This document shows positions 16,666-24,492 of a DNA stretch of 43,183 nucleotides, piece by piece. Made by a program: the position numbers and the translations under genes. This stretch comes from an uncultured Acidocella sp. (GTDB lineage: Bacteria > Pseudomonadota > Alphaproteobacteria > Acetobacterales > Acetobacteraceae): NCBI RefSeq assembly GCF_946222605.1, contig NZ_CAMIIE010000029.1, positions 1 through 43,183 on the forward strand, in the 5' to 3' direction. The first letter of the stretch is position 1, and every line of letters starts with the position of its first letter. Below the pieces are notes generated by a model. The model had not been told where the DNA came from. It saw only the letters and a program-made list of their open reading frames with translations, and did no database searches.

Positions 16666-16830
16666 ATGAATATAAAAGATTATTCTCATGGTTCCCAAGG
16701 CCCCGGCGGGCATCTCCCGCACGGGCTCAGCCGCGCCCCGGCGCATGGCGCGGTGCTGCCGGTGGTGCTGGGCGTGGTCTGCGTCGCCGCGGTGCTGGGC
16801 GTTTTGTGGCTGGCCTATAATTTCGGCTAA
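16666..16830 (+). CDS. 54-residue single-span membrane protein
   Basis: This small open reading frame has a good ribosome binding site (GGAGGG at 16652-16657, eight bases before the ATG). The protein has a polar, glycine- and histidine-rich N-terminal third (HGSQGPGGHLPHG), then one transmembrane helix (about residues 29-52, VLPVVLGVVCVAAVLGVLW) and ends YNFG. No family was recognised. It precedes a metallo-beta-lactamase-fold gene by 58 bases on the same strand. It is a candidate small membrane protein with an unknown partner. Confidence 0.65.
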   Translation: MNIKDYSHGSQGPGGHLPHGLSRAPAHGAVLPVVLGVVCVAAVLGVLWLAYNFG

Positions 16831-16888
16831 ACGACCCAATAAGCCCGGGACATTTGCCCATCATCCCCCCGCATAGCATGATGCGGGC

Positions 16889-17830
16889 ATGGGTTTTTTG
16901 TCTGAAGCCGTGCCGCAACGTCATGCGGTGCTCGATGTCCTCCCCGGGATCAGCCGGATCGTCGCCGATAATCCCGGCATCATGACCTATCACGGCACCA
17001 ACTCCTATCTGGTGGAAACGCCCGACGGGCTGGTGGTGATCGATCCGGGGCCGGACGATGCGGCGCATATCGGCGATCTCATCACCGCCATCGGCACACG
17101 CAAGCTCGGGCTGATCCTGCTCACCCACACCCATGCCGACCATTATGCCGGCCTGCCGGCCTTGGCCGCGCGGACCGGCGCCAAGGTGGCGGCCTTCCAC
17201 CAGCCGATGCGCGCGGCGCTCAAACCCGATCTGCCGCTGCGGGACGGCGATGTGTTGCAAGGCTTCACCGCCCTGCACACGCCCGGCCACGCCGCCGACC
17301 ATCTCTGCTTCGCCTGGCGCGGGCAGGGGGGTGAGAAAATCCTGTTCAGCGGCGATCATGTGATGTCCTGGTCCTCCTCCATCGTCAGCCCGCCGGATGG
17401 GGACATGGCGGATTATTATCGCGGTCTGGAGCGGCTGCTGGCGCGCGATGATGATCTCTTCCTGCCCGGCCATGGCCCGCTGCTGCGCGCGCCGCGCGGG
17501 CTGACGGCGGAGCTGCTCGGCCATCGGCAACGGCGCGAGCGCAGCATTCTGGAGGCGTTGCGGCGGCAGGATTGGAGTGTGGCGGCGCTGGCCGCGGATC
17601 TCTACGCCAAGGCCGACCCGTTTCTGAAGGCGGCGGCGCAGCGCAATGTGCTGGCGCATCTGCTGAAGCTCTCCCAGGAAGGGCTGGTGCATGAGCTGGC
17701 GCCGGCACCCGCCTTGCATGCGGATAATCTGCTGATGCAGGAGAAAGCCGCCACCAGCCCCGCCTGGCGCCAGCGCATCGAGCGGATGGCGGAGGATTCC
17801 AAACGCCGCTTCGCCCTCGCCGCTGCGTAA
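16889..17830 (+). CDS. Metallo-beta-lactamase-fold hydrolase (LACTB2-like)
   Basis: This is a 313-residue cytoplasmic hydrolase with the dinuclear metal motif THTHADH (His80, His82, Asp84, His85), followed by HTPGHAADH (about residue 130), FSGDHVM and LPGHGP. The C-terminal winged-helix-like region (about 220-290) is typical of LACTB2-type proteins, which include RNA endonucleases and thioesterases, so the substrate cannot be assigned. It ends three bases from the convergent EAL gene. It has no signal peptide, so a role as a secreted beta-lactamase is unlikely. Confidence 0.9.
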   Translation: MGFLSEAVPQRHAVLDVLPGISRIVADNPGIMTYHGTNSYLVETPDGLVVIDPGPDDAAHIGDLITAIGTRKLGLILLTHTHADHYAGLPALAARTGAKVAAFHQPMRAALKPDLPLRDGDVLQGFTALHTPGHAADHLCFAWRGQGGEKILFSGDHVMSWSSSIVSPPDGDMADYYRGLERLLARDDDLFLPGHGPLLRAPRGLTAELLGHRQRRERSILEALRRQDWSVAALAADLYAKADPFLKAAAQRNVLAHLLKLSQEGLVHELAPAPALHADNLLMQEKAATSPAWRQRIERMAEDSKRRFALAAA

Positions 17831-17833
17831 GTC

Positions 17834-18586
17834 TCAGCCTTCGGCCGCGCTCAGCATCTCCGCGAGGGCCAAGGCGGTCAGCGGCCAGGCGAAGAAATAG
17901 CCCTGCCCGTGCGAGACGCCCAGCGCCTGCATGCGCCGCATCTGGGCCGCCGTCTCGATCCCTTCGGCGACGACCTCCTGGCCGTGGCGCTTGGCGCTGC
18001 CGGTCATCGCGCGGATGAACATGGTGGCATCGGCGCCCTCATCGGTGACCACGGAGCGGTCGAGCTTGATCGCGCTGAGCGGCGCGCCGAGCAGCGCATC
18101 CAGGCAGGCCATGCCGGGCACCGCATCATCGAGCGCCAGCAGATAGCCATGCGCGCGCAAGCCCGCGATGCTGGCCAGGGCGGCGGGCGGGTCGCGCACC
18201 GGCTGCGTCTCGGTCAATTCAAACCGCAGCACCGTGGCATCCAGACCATATTGCGCCTGCACCGCGCGGATCCGCTCGATCAGACCGGGAAACACCAGAA
18301 CATTCAGTGGCAGGTTGAAGGCCAGCTCCAGACCTTGCCGGTGCAGCCCATGTTCGACATATTCGCACAGCGCCCGGTCCATGATCGCAAGGGTGAGGTG
18401 CAATGCCGCTTCCGGGCAGGACATCACATCCACAATCGCCTGCGGCCCCAGCAGCTGGCCATCTGCCGTCTGGCTGCGGGCGAGAACTTCGGCATGGCAA
18501 ACCGCCCCATCGCGCAAGCGGAAAATGGGCTGGTAGCGCAGACGCAACGTGTCGGCGAGGGCAATGCCGGCCGCCTTCGGGTGCAT
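17834..18586 (-). CDS. EAL-domain protein (putative c-di-GMP phosphodiesterase)
   Basis: This 250-residue stand-alone EAL domain would hydrolyse c-di-GMP. The catalytic positions are largely kept: Glu33 (EVLAR in place of EALLR), Asn91, Glu123 (FELTE), Asp153-Asp154, Lys174, Glu208 (AEGIET) and Gln228. The loop after the paired aspartates, normally DDFGTGYSS, reads DDAVPGMAC here. That loop positions metals and the dimer interface, so activity may be reduced or lost. No sensor or GGDEF domain is attached. It lies downstream of secF on the same strand but is read separately or convergently with the hydrolase at 16889. Confidence 0.9.
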   Translation of the reverse strand: MHPKAAGIALADTLRLRYQPIFRLRDGAVCHAEVLARSQTADGQLLGPQAIVDVMSCPEAALHLTLAIMDRALCEYVEHGLHRQGLELAFNLPLNVLVFPGLIERIRAVQAQYGLDATVLRFELTETQPVRDPPAALASIAGLRAHGYLLALDDAVPGMACLDALLGAPLSAIKLDRSVVTDEGADATMFIRAMTGSAKRHGQEVVAEGIETAAQMRRMQALGVSHGQGYFFAWPLTALALAEMLSAAEG

Positions 18587-18674
18587 GTCTAAATTACCGA
18601 GAGTTGTTCAAAAATAACACTCGGCGGTTCTAACAGACTTAAATCCCCCGTGCGAGGGAAATTTCACTCTTTTT

Positions 18675-19622
18675 TCAATCGGATGGCTTTTTCACCGGAG
18701 TCGCGGAGCGGCGCAGCCGGTGCTCACCGAGGAAGAGCAGGATGGGCGCGGCGATGAAGATCGACGACGAGGTGCCGACCACGATGCCGAACAGCATGAT
18801 CCAGGCAAAGCCGGACAGTGCGGCGCCACCGAACAAAGCCAGCGGCAGGGCGGCGAGGAACACGGTGCCGGAGGTGCCCAGCGTCCGGTTCAGCGTCTCG
18901 TTGATCGAGAGATCGATCAGATCGCGCAGCCCCATGGTTTTATATTTGCGCAGATTCTCCCGCATCCGGTCATAGACCACCACCTTGTCGTTGGTGGAGT
19001 AGCCGATGATGGTCAGGATGGCGGCGATGGTGACGAGGTCGAACGGGATGCGGGTGATGACCATGAAGCCGATGGTCTTGGTCGTATCCAGGATCAGCGT
19101 GACCACGGCGCCGACGGCGAACTGCCATTCAAAGCGGAACCAGATATAGACCAGGATCATCACGAAGGAGAGCCCCAACGCCTCCAGCCCCTGGGTGAAA
19201 AGCTGGTCGGACACCGAAGCGCCGACCGCCTGGGTGGATTGGATTTTCGAGCCGGGGGCGGCCTTGTCCAAAGCCTGCTGCACCTCGCCGATGGCGGTCT
19301 GGGTGGCGCCGGCATTGGCCCGGCTCTCCAGGCTGATCAGCACCTGATCGCCCTGATTGCCGACCGATTGCAGTGCCGCGTCGCTGAGCCCGGCCCCGGC
19401 GAGGGCGCCGCGCAGCGCCGCGAAATCCGCCTTTTGCGGGGTCTGCACCTGCAGCACCACGCCGCCCTTGAAATCCAGCCCCATATTCAGGCCCGGATGG
19501 AAGAACAGCACGACCGAGGCCAGAGAGAGCACCGCCGAGGTGATCAGCCCGGCGAAGCGGCCATTCATGAAGCGGATCTTGGTTCCGTCCGGGACGAAGC
19601 GGAAAGCCGGTTTGGTGAACAT
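18675..19622 (-). CDS. secF: Protein translocase subunit SecF
   Basis: This 315-residue inner-membrane protein helps the Sec channel complete export using the proton gradient. Six transmembrane helices are expected. The sequence shows the SecF start motif with a first helix at about 22-42 and GLDFKGGVVLQV just after, then the SecD/SecF membrane block with GYSTNDKVVVYDRMREN, a diagnostic SecF segment. It starts ten bases after the secD stop on the same strand, the classical secDF operon. yajC, often upstream, is not in the window. Confidence 0.96.
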   Translation of the reverse strand: MFTKPAFRFVPDGTKIRFMNGRFAGLITSAVLSLASVVLFFHPGLNMGLDFKGGVVLQVQTPQKADFAALRGALAGAGLSDAALQSVGNQGDQVLISLESRANAGATQTAIGEVQQALDKAAPGSKIQSTQAVGASVSDQLFTQGLEALGLSFVMILVYIWFRFEWQFAVGAVVTLILDTTKTIGFMVITRIPFDLVTIAAILTIIGYSTNDKVVVYDRMRENLRKYKTMGLRDLIDLSINETLNRTLGTSGTVFLAALPLALFGGAALSGFAWIMLFGIVVGTSSSIFIAAPILLFLGEHRLRRSATPVKKPSD

Positions 19623-19632
19623 GATGGCGCTC

Positions 19633-21210
19633 CTAGACGGGCAAGGCGGCCGGACGGCGGGCGGCGTACCAGCGCGAGGTAATCAGCCGCACCACAACCG
19701 TGGCGGTGAACATGGTGGTGATGATGCCGGCACAGATGGTCACGGCGAAGCCGCGCACCGGCGGTGAGCCGAAGATGAACAACGTCACGTGCGCCAGCAG
19801 CGTGGTGACATTGGAATCGATGATGGTGCCGTAAGCGCGCTTATAGCCCGCCTCCAGCGCCGCCAGCGGCTTGCGCCCGGCCTTCACCTCCTCGCGCACG
19901 CGCTCATTGATCAGGATATTGGCATCCACCGCCATGCCCAGGGTGAGCAGAATACCGGCCATGCCGGGCAAGGTGAGGGTGGCGCCCATCACCGAGAGGA
20001 TGGCCAGCATCAGCACCAGATTCACCACCAGGGCGATATTCGCGAACCAGCCGAACAGCCCATAGAACAGCGCCATGAAGAACAGCACCAGCAGGAAGCC
20101 CACACCCAGCGAGATCGCACCGGCGCGGATCGCATCCGCGCCCAGCTCCGGCCCCACGCTTTGTTCTTCGACGATGTTCAGCGGCGCTGGCAGCGCGCCG
20201 GCACGCAGCAGCAGCGCCAGATCGGTGGCGGACTGGGCGGTGAAATTGCCGGAAATCTGACCCGAGCCGCCGGTGATCGGCTCGCGGATGACCGGCGCCT
20301 CGATGATCTTGCCGTCCAGCACGATGGCGAAGAGTTTGCCGACATTGGCGGTGGTGGTATCCGCGAATTCCCGCGCGCCGACGGCGTTCAGGGTGAAATT
20401 CACCACCCATTGCCCGGTCTGCGGATCGGTGCTGGCCTGGGCGTTCTGCAGATCCGCGCCATCGACGGCGACATTGCTCAGCACCGCCAGCTTCTGCTGC
20501 GGGTTATCGGACATTGGCAGCCACTCATCGCCCAGCGGGGCGGGCTGGCCTGGCGTGGCGTTGGCATCGACCATCTGGAAGGTCATATGCGCGGTGGTGC
20601 CGATCAGCGTCTTCACCCGCTCCGGGTCCGAGATGCCGGGCAGCTGCACGACGATCTGGCTGTCCCCCTGGCGCTGGATCTGCGGGTTGAGCACGCCCGA
20701 GCCGTCGATGCGGCGCTGGATGATGGTGATCGCCTGCTGCACCGCCTGGGTGTCGCGGGCTTTCTGTGCCTGGGCGGGGACGGAGAGGGCGATGCTGCCA
20801 TCCGGCTGCTGCGCCACGGCCAGGCTCGGCGTCGGCGAATTCGGCAGATAGGTGATCAGCCCCTGCAGCGCCTTCAGCGCCTGCAGCCCCTGGCCCGCCA
20901 GCGGGGTCAGCAGCACCTGATGGCTGGCCGCGTCCGCGTGCAGATCCTTATAGCCGAGATTATCCTTCACCAGCGTCTGCCGGGCCTCGCCGACCAGCTG
21001 GCCGAGATCCTGTTTCTGGATCGCATCCGTATCCAGCTGCAGCAGCAGATAGGAGCCGCCCTTCAGATCGAGCCCGAGATGCACCTGGTTCCAGGGCAGG
21101 AAAGCGGGCAGAAAGCCCGGCCGCGCCCAGAGATTGGGCAGGCTGAGCAACACCCCGAGGGCGACGACAAGCAGGATACCGATCGTCTTCGCACGGCTGA
21201 AATAAAGCAA
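19633..21210 (-). CDS. secD: Protein translocase subunit SecD
   Basis: This roughly 525-residue partner of SecF has an N-terminal transmembrane helix, GLDLKGGSYLLLQLD in the P1 region, a large periplasmic domain and a C-terminal six-helix block with GMAVDANILINERVREE. The start is uncertain. A TTG at 21208-21210 gives MLYFSRAK, the typical alphaproteobacterial SecD start, and lies six bases after GGAG. GTG at 21213 is also possible. The longer frame to 21270 adds an unlikely N-terminal tail. The gene is divergent from the Gfo/Idh-type gene at 21299, so the short region between holds both promoters. Confidence 0.95.
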   Translation of the reverse strand: MLYFSRAKTIGILLVVALGVLLSLPNLWARPGFLPAFLPWNQVHLGLDLKGGSYLLLQLDTDAIQKQDLGQLVGEARQTLVKDNLGYKDLHADAASHQVLLTPLAGQGLQALKALQGLITYLPNSPTPSLAVAQQPDGSIALSVPAQAQKARDTQAVQQAITIIQRRIDGSGVLNPQIQRQGDSQIVVQLPGISDPERVKTLIGTTAHMTFQMVDANATPGQPAPLGDEWLPMSDNPQQKLAVLSNVAVDGADLQNAQASTDPQTGQWVVNFTLNAVGAREFADTTTANVGKLFAIVLDGKIIEAPVIREPITGGSGQISGNFTAQSATDLALLLRAGALPAPLNIVEEQSVGPELGADAIRAGAISLGVGFLLVLFFMALFYGLFGWFANIALVVNLVLMLAILSVMGATLTLPGMAGILLTLGMAVDANILINERVREEVKAGRKPLAALEAGYKRAYGTIIDSNVTTLLAHVTLFIFGSPPVRGFAVTICAGIITTMFTATVVVRLITSRWYAARRPAALPV

Positions 21211-21298
21211 CACGGGCTCCGAAAAATGCCAAACCGCTTGCCGTATGGCGGGGCAGAGCGTTGCGCGCAACCCCGGAGCGGAATAGAGCGCTTAAGAT

Positions 21299-22282
21299 AT
21301 GAGCGAGCGATTGCAGGTGGGCTTGATCGGGGCGGGTCATTTTGGCCGCTACCATGCTTTGAAACTGGCGGGGGCGATGCGCGCCCGGCTCGTCGGGCTG
21401 GCGGATCCCAACCCCGCCCGCGCCAAGGAGGTGGCCTGGGAAGCGGGCTGTCCGGTGAAATCGGTCGAGGAGATTCTGGCCGAGGCGGATGCGGTGATCA
21501 TCGCCGCCCCGGCCGAGTATCATTACGAGCACGCCGCCCGGGCCTTGCGCGCGGGCAAGCATGTGCTGGTGGAAAAACCCATCGCCGCGACGCTGGCGCA
21601 GGCGGATGAGCTGATCGCTTTGGCCGCGCAGGCGGGCAAGGTGCTGCAGGTCGGGCATCTGGAGCGCTTCTCCGCGGCGCATGGGGCGCTCTCCTCGCGC
21701 ATGGGCCGGCCGCTTTATATCGAGGCGGTGCGCATTGCCCCCTTCAAGCCGCGCGGCACGGATGTCTCGGTGATCCTGGATCTGATGATCCATGATCTCG
21801 ATCTGATCCTGACCTTGGCCGACTCGGAGGTGGTGAGCGTGGACGCGGTGGGCGCGCCGGTGGCCAGCACTTTCGACGACATCGCCAATGCCCGTATCCG
21901 CTTCGCCTCGGGGGCGGTGGCGACGATCACCGCCAGCCGCATCTCGCTGAAGACTGAGCGCAAGATGCGCATCTTCTCCCAGACCGGCTATCTGACCGTG
22001 GATTTCTCCGCCCGCAAACTCACTTTGGTGGGCCGGGGCATCGGCACCAAGGTGCCGGGCTTTCCGGAATTCGGCATCGAGCAGGCCGGCTGGCAGGATC
22101 ATGACGCGCTCTCGGCCGAGCATGAGGCGTTCTTTGCCGCCTGCCTGGATGGCGCGCCGGTGGTGGTGGACGGGCTGGCCGGCAAGCACGCGCTGGCGGC
22201 GGCGCTGATGGTGAGTGCTTCGATTGCCGAGAGCCGCGCCATGGCCGAGGCCAGCGGGCTGATTCCGAATCTAAGTTTGTAA
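21299..22282 (+). CDS. Gfo/Idh/MocA-family NAD(P)-dependent oxidoreductase
   Basis: This 327-residue dehydrogenase has an N-terminal Rossmann fold (VGLIGAGHFGRYHA, residues 7-20) and the family motif LVEKPIAAT at about residue 91, where the lysine is catalytic. The C-terminal domain begins near VGHLERF. Members act on sugars, UDP-sugars, inositol or bile pigments. The LpxA-operon-type acetylated UDP-sugar dehydrogenases share the VGHLERF style, but nothing here fixes the substrate. It is transcribed divergently from secD. Its TAA stop is fused to the first base of a family B repeat. Confidence 0.88.
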   Translation: MSERLQVGLIGAGHFGRYHALKLAGAMRARLVGLADPNPARAKEVAWEAGCPVKSVEEILAEADAVIIAAPAEYHYEHAARALRAGKHVLVEKPIAATLAQADELIALAAQAGKVLQVGHLERFSAAHGALSSRMGRPLYIEAVRIAPFKPRGTDVSVILDLMIHDLDLILTLADSEVVSVDAVGAPVASTFDDIANARIRFASGAVATITASRISLKTERKMRIFSQTGYLTVDFSARKLTLVGRGIGTKVPGFPEFGIEQAGWQDHDALSAEHEAFFAACLDGAPVVVDGLAGKHALAAALMVSASIAESRAMAEASGLIPNLSL

Positions 22283-22409
22283 AAGTTTTTTGGTGCCGCT
22301 TTTTTACAAAAAAGCGGCGAAAACATTTGGGGCGTTGGCAACGCCCTACCAAAACCCCCCAACGCTTTGCGGCCCTTTTTGAAAAAAGGGCCGCCCCCCA
22401 AAAACTTTT
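22281..22409 (+). repeat. Family B palindromic repeat, copy B2 (longest copy)
   Basis: This 129-bp copy begins within the stop codon of the preceding gene and ends six bases before the stop of the convergent flavin-reductase-like gene. The ends AAAAGTTTTTTGG and CCAAAAACTTTT are inverted copies. It contains two T-run/A-run hairpins, GCCGCTTTTTT-AC-AAAAAAGCGGC and GCGGCCCTTTTT-G-AAAAAAGGGCCGC, with a GGGCGTTGGCAACGCCC hairpin between them. It fills essentially the whole space between two convergent genes. Confidence 0.75.
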
Positions 22410-22414
22410 GCTCC

Positions 22415-22951
22415 CTATTTCATTCTCGATTTCAGCGTGATGCGTTCGCCATCCACGCTGAACGCGCCATACCCATGGTGATGCAGCATCGGCGCCTCCC
22501 GTAAGGCCGGGTTCACCCAGCCCTTTACACATTCCAGCACGAACATGTCATAGGCCTTCACCATCGTCCGGTCACGCAGCCGGCATTCCAGATTGACGAT
22601 CGCCTCGCCAATCAACGGCGCCGCAACCCGCGAAGCGGGCAGGGGGGTGAGGTCGAAATTGCCGAATTTATCCGTATCGTCCCCGGTGCAATTCCCAACC
22701 CCGGTGACGATCCGCGCCAGCCCGGCCGGCGGCACCGCGATCACCGCCTCGCCCTGGGTCAGCAACGCCGCGTAGCTGTGATTGGCCCGCGCCACCACGC
22801 AGCCGATCAATGCCGGTTCAAATCCCAGCACCATATGCCAGGACATCGCCATCACATTCGGCTTTCGTCCCGGCATCTGTGTTGTCAGCAGCACCACCGG
22901 GCCGGGTTCGATGAATTGATAGGCATCCGAAAGCGGCAGATCTTGCATCAT
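22415..22951 (-). CDS. Flavin-reductase-like domain protein (flavoredoxin type)
   Basis: This roughly 178-residue protein belongs to the FMN-binding split-barrel flavin reductase family. Recognisable segments are VVLLTTQMPGRKPNVMAMSWHM near the N-terminus (given here as VVLLTTQMPG and NVMAMSWHM), GEAVIAVPPAGLARIV, and a C-terminal LECRLRDRTMVKAYDMFVLE region (LECRLRDR, DMFVLE). It may bind FMN and reduce flavin or act as a small redox protein. The ATG at 22951 was chosen as the first methionine giving a normal N-terminus. A start at 23005 would run through a strong palindrome and is less likely. The gene lies downstream of gatB on the same strand. Confidence 0.8.
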   Translation of the reverse strand: MMQDLPLSDAYQFIEPGPVVLLTTQMPGRKPNVMAMSWHMVLGFEPALIGCVVARANHSYAALLTQGEAVIAVPPAGLARIVTGVGNCTGDDTDKFGNFDLTPLPASRVAAPLIGEAIVNLECRLRDRTMVKAYDMFVLECVKGWVNPALREAPMLHHHGYGAFSVDGERITLKSRMK

Positions 22952-22964
22952 GGCCGCAACGCAT

Positions 22965-22989
22965 AAACCCCGCCCAGAGGGCGGGGTTT
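22965..22989 (-). terminator. Strong palindrome downstream of gatB
   Basis: AAACCCCGCCC at 22965-22975 pairs perfectly with GGGCGGGGTTT at 22979-22989 around a three-base loop, giving an 11-bp stem. On the minus strand the stem ends in TTT, consistent with a rho-independent terminator for the gatCAB operon about 50 bases after the gatB stop. It also lies just upstream of the flavin-reductase-like start, so attenuation of that gene is possible. Confidence 0.65.
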
Positions 22990-23040
22990 GATCCGTATCA
23001 AGCACAGCCCGCGCAAAACCGCGCGGCAGGCATGAAGAAA

Positions 23041-24492
23041 TCAGCCGAGCTGCTTCTTCACCGCCTCATTCACCAGGGCCGGGTTGCCCTTGCCCTGCAT
23101 CGCCTTCATCACCTGGCCGACGAAGAAGCCGAACAGCTTGTCCTTGCCGGATTTGTACTCCGCCACCTTGTCCTGGTTCTCGGCCAGCACCTTGGTCACC
23201 GCCGCGTCGATGGCGCCGGTATCGGTCACCTGGCGCAGCCCCTTCTCCTCGACGATGGCGCCCGGCGCCTTGCCGGTTTCCACCATCTCCTCGAACACAT
23301 CCTTGGCGATGCGGCCATTGATGGTCTTGTCGGTGATCAGATCCAGCAGCGCGCCGAGATCGGCGGCGGAAACCGGCGGGTTCTCGATGCTCTTGCCGGT
23401 GCGGTTCATCGCCGCGAAGAAATCGCCGGAGATCCAGTTGGCGGCGAGCTTGCCGTCGCGTCCCTTGGCCACGGTTTCGTAGAAATCCGCCGTCGCCTGG
23501 TCGGCCACCAGCACGCCCGCATCGTAGAAGGGAATGCCATATTCCGCGCAGAAACGCGCGCGCTTCTCATCGGGCAGCTCCGGCAGATTGGCTTTCAGCT
23601 CATCCACCCAAGCCTGCTCCAGCACCAGCGGCAGCAAATCCGGCTCGGGGAAATAGCGGTAATCATGCGCATCTTCCTTGGAGCGCATGGACCGCGTCTC
23701 GCCCTTGGACGGGTCGTAGAGCCGGGTTTCCTGCACTACCTCGCCGCCGCTCTCCCAGACCTGGATCTGGCGCAGCGCCTCCGCCTCCACCGCATGCATC
23801 ACAAAGCGCACGGAGTTGACGTTCTTGATCTCGCAACGCGTGCGGAATGCCTCGCCGGGCTTGCGCACGGACACATTCACGTCCGCCCGCATCGAGCCTT
23901 CTTCCATATTGCCGTCGCAGGTGCCGAGATAGCGCACGATCTGGCGGATCTTGCGCAAGTAAGCCCCGGCCTCCTCCGGCGAACGGATATCCGGCTCGGA
24001 GACGATCTCCATCAGCCCCACACCCGCCCGGTTCAAATCCACCACGGATTTGCTCGGATGCTGATCATGCATGGACTTGCCCGCATCCTGCTCCAGATGC
24101 AGCCTGGTGATGCCGATATGCTTGATCGTACCATCCTGCAGCTCGATCTCGACCGTGCCGGTGCCGACAATCGGGTGCTCGAACTGGCTGATCTGATAGC
24201 CCTGCGGCAGATCCGCGTAGAAATAATTCTTGCGGTCGAAGCGCGAGAACAGATTGATCCGCGCCTTCAGCCCCAACCCTGTGCGCACCGCCTGGGCCAC
24301 GCATTCCTGGTTGATCACCGGCAGCATGCCGGGGAAACCGGCATCGATGAAGGAAACATGCGCATTCGGCGCGCCGCCATAGGTCGCGGACGCTCCGGAG
24401 AACAGCTTGGACTGAGAAATCACCTGGGCATGGACTTCAAGGCCGACCACGACCTCCCAGGCGCCGGTGCTGCCTTCCAACGTATAGGCCAT
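23041..24492 (-). CDS. gatB: Asp-tRNA(Asn)/Glu-tRNA(Gln) amidotransferase subunit B
   Basis: This 483-residue subunit binds mischarged tRNA and activates its carboxyl group with ATP in GatCAB. The N-terminal WEVVVGLEVHAQV is diagnostic, with KNYFYADLPQGYQISQFEHP (KNYFYADLPQGYQIS) and DVNVSVR in the cradle domain, and a YqeY-like tail from about residue 330. Its ATG shares the A of the gatA stop (TAATG), so translation is coupled. The presence of GatCAB implies that Asn-tRNA and/or Gln-tRNA is made by the indirect route in this organism. Confidence 0.98.
   Translation of the reverse strand: MAYTLEGSTGAWEVVVGLEVHAQVISQSKLFSGASATYGGAPNAHVSFIDAGFPGMLPVINQECVAQAVRTGLGLKARINLFSRFDRKNYFYADLPQGYQISQFEHPIVGTGTVEIELQDGTIKHIGITRLHLEQDAGKSMHDQHPSKSVVDLNRAGVGLMEIVSEPDIRSPEEAGAYLRKIRQIVRYLGTCDGNMEEGSMRADVNVSVRKPGEAFRTRCEIKNVNSVRFVMHAVEAEALRQIQVWESGGEVVQETRLYDPSKGETRSMRSKEDAHDYRYFPEPDLLPLVLEQAWVDELKANLPELPDEKRARFCAEYGIPFYDAGVLVADQATADFYETVAKGRDGKLAANWISGDFFAAMNRTGKSIENPPVSAADLGALLDLITDKTINGRIAKDVFEEMVETGKAPGAIVEEKGLRQVTDTGAIDAAVTKVLAENQDKVAEYKSGKDKLFGFFVGQVMKAMQGKGNPALVNEAVKKQLG

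Noticed and set aside
16889..17830. Beta-lactamase (antibiotic resistance)
   Set aside because: The metal motif is shared by the whole fold. There is no signal peptide, and the C-terminal region matches LACTB2-type cytoplasmic hydrolases.
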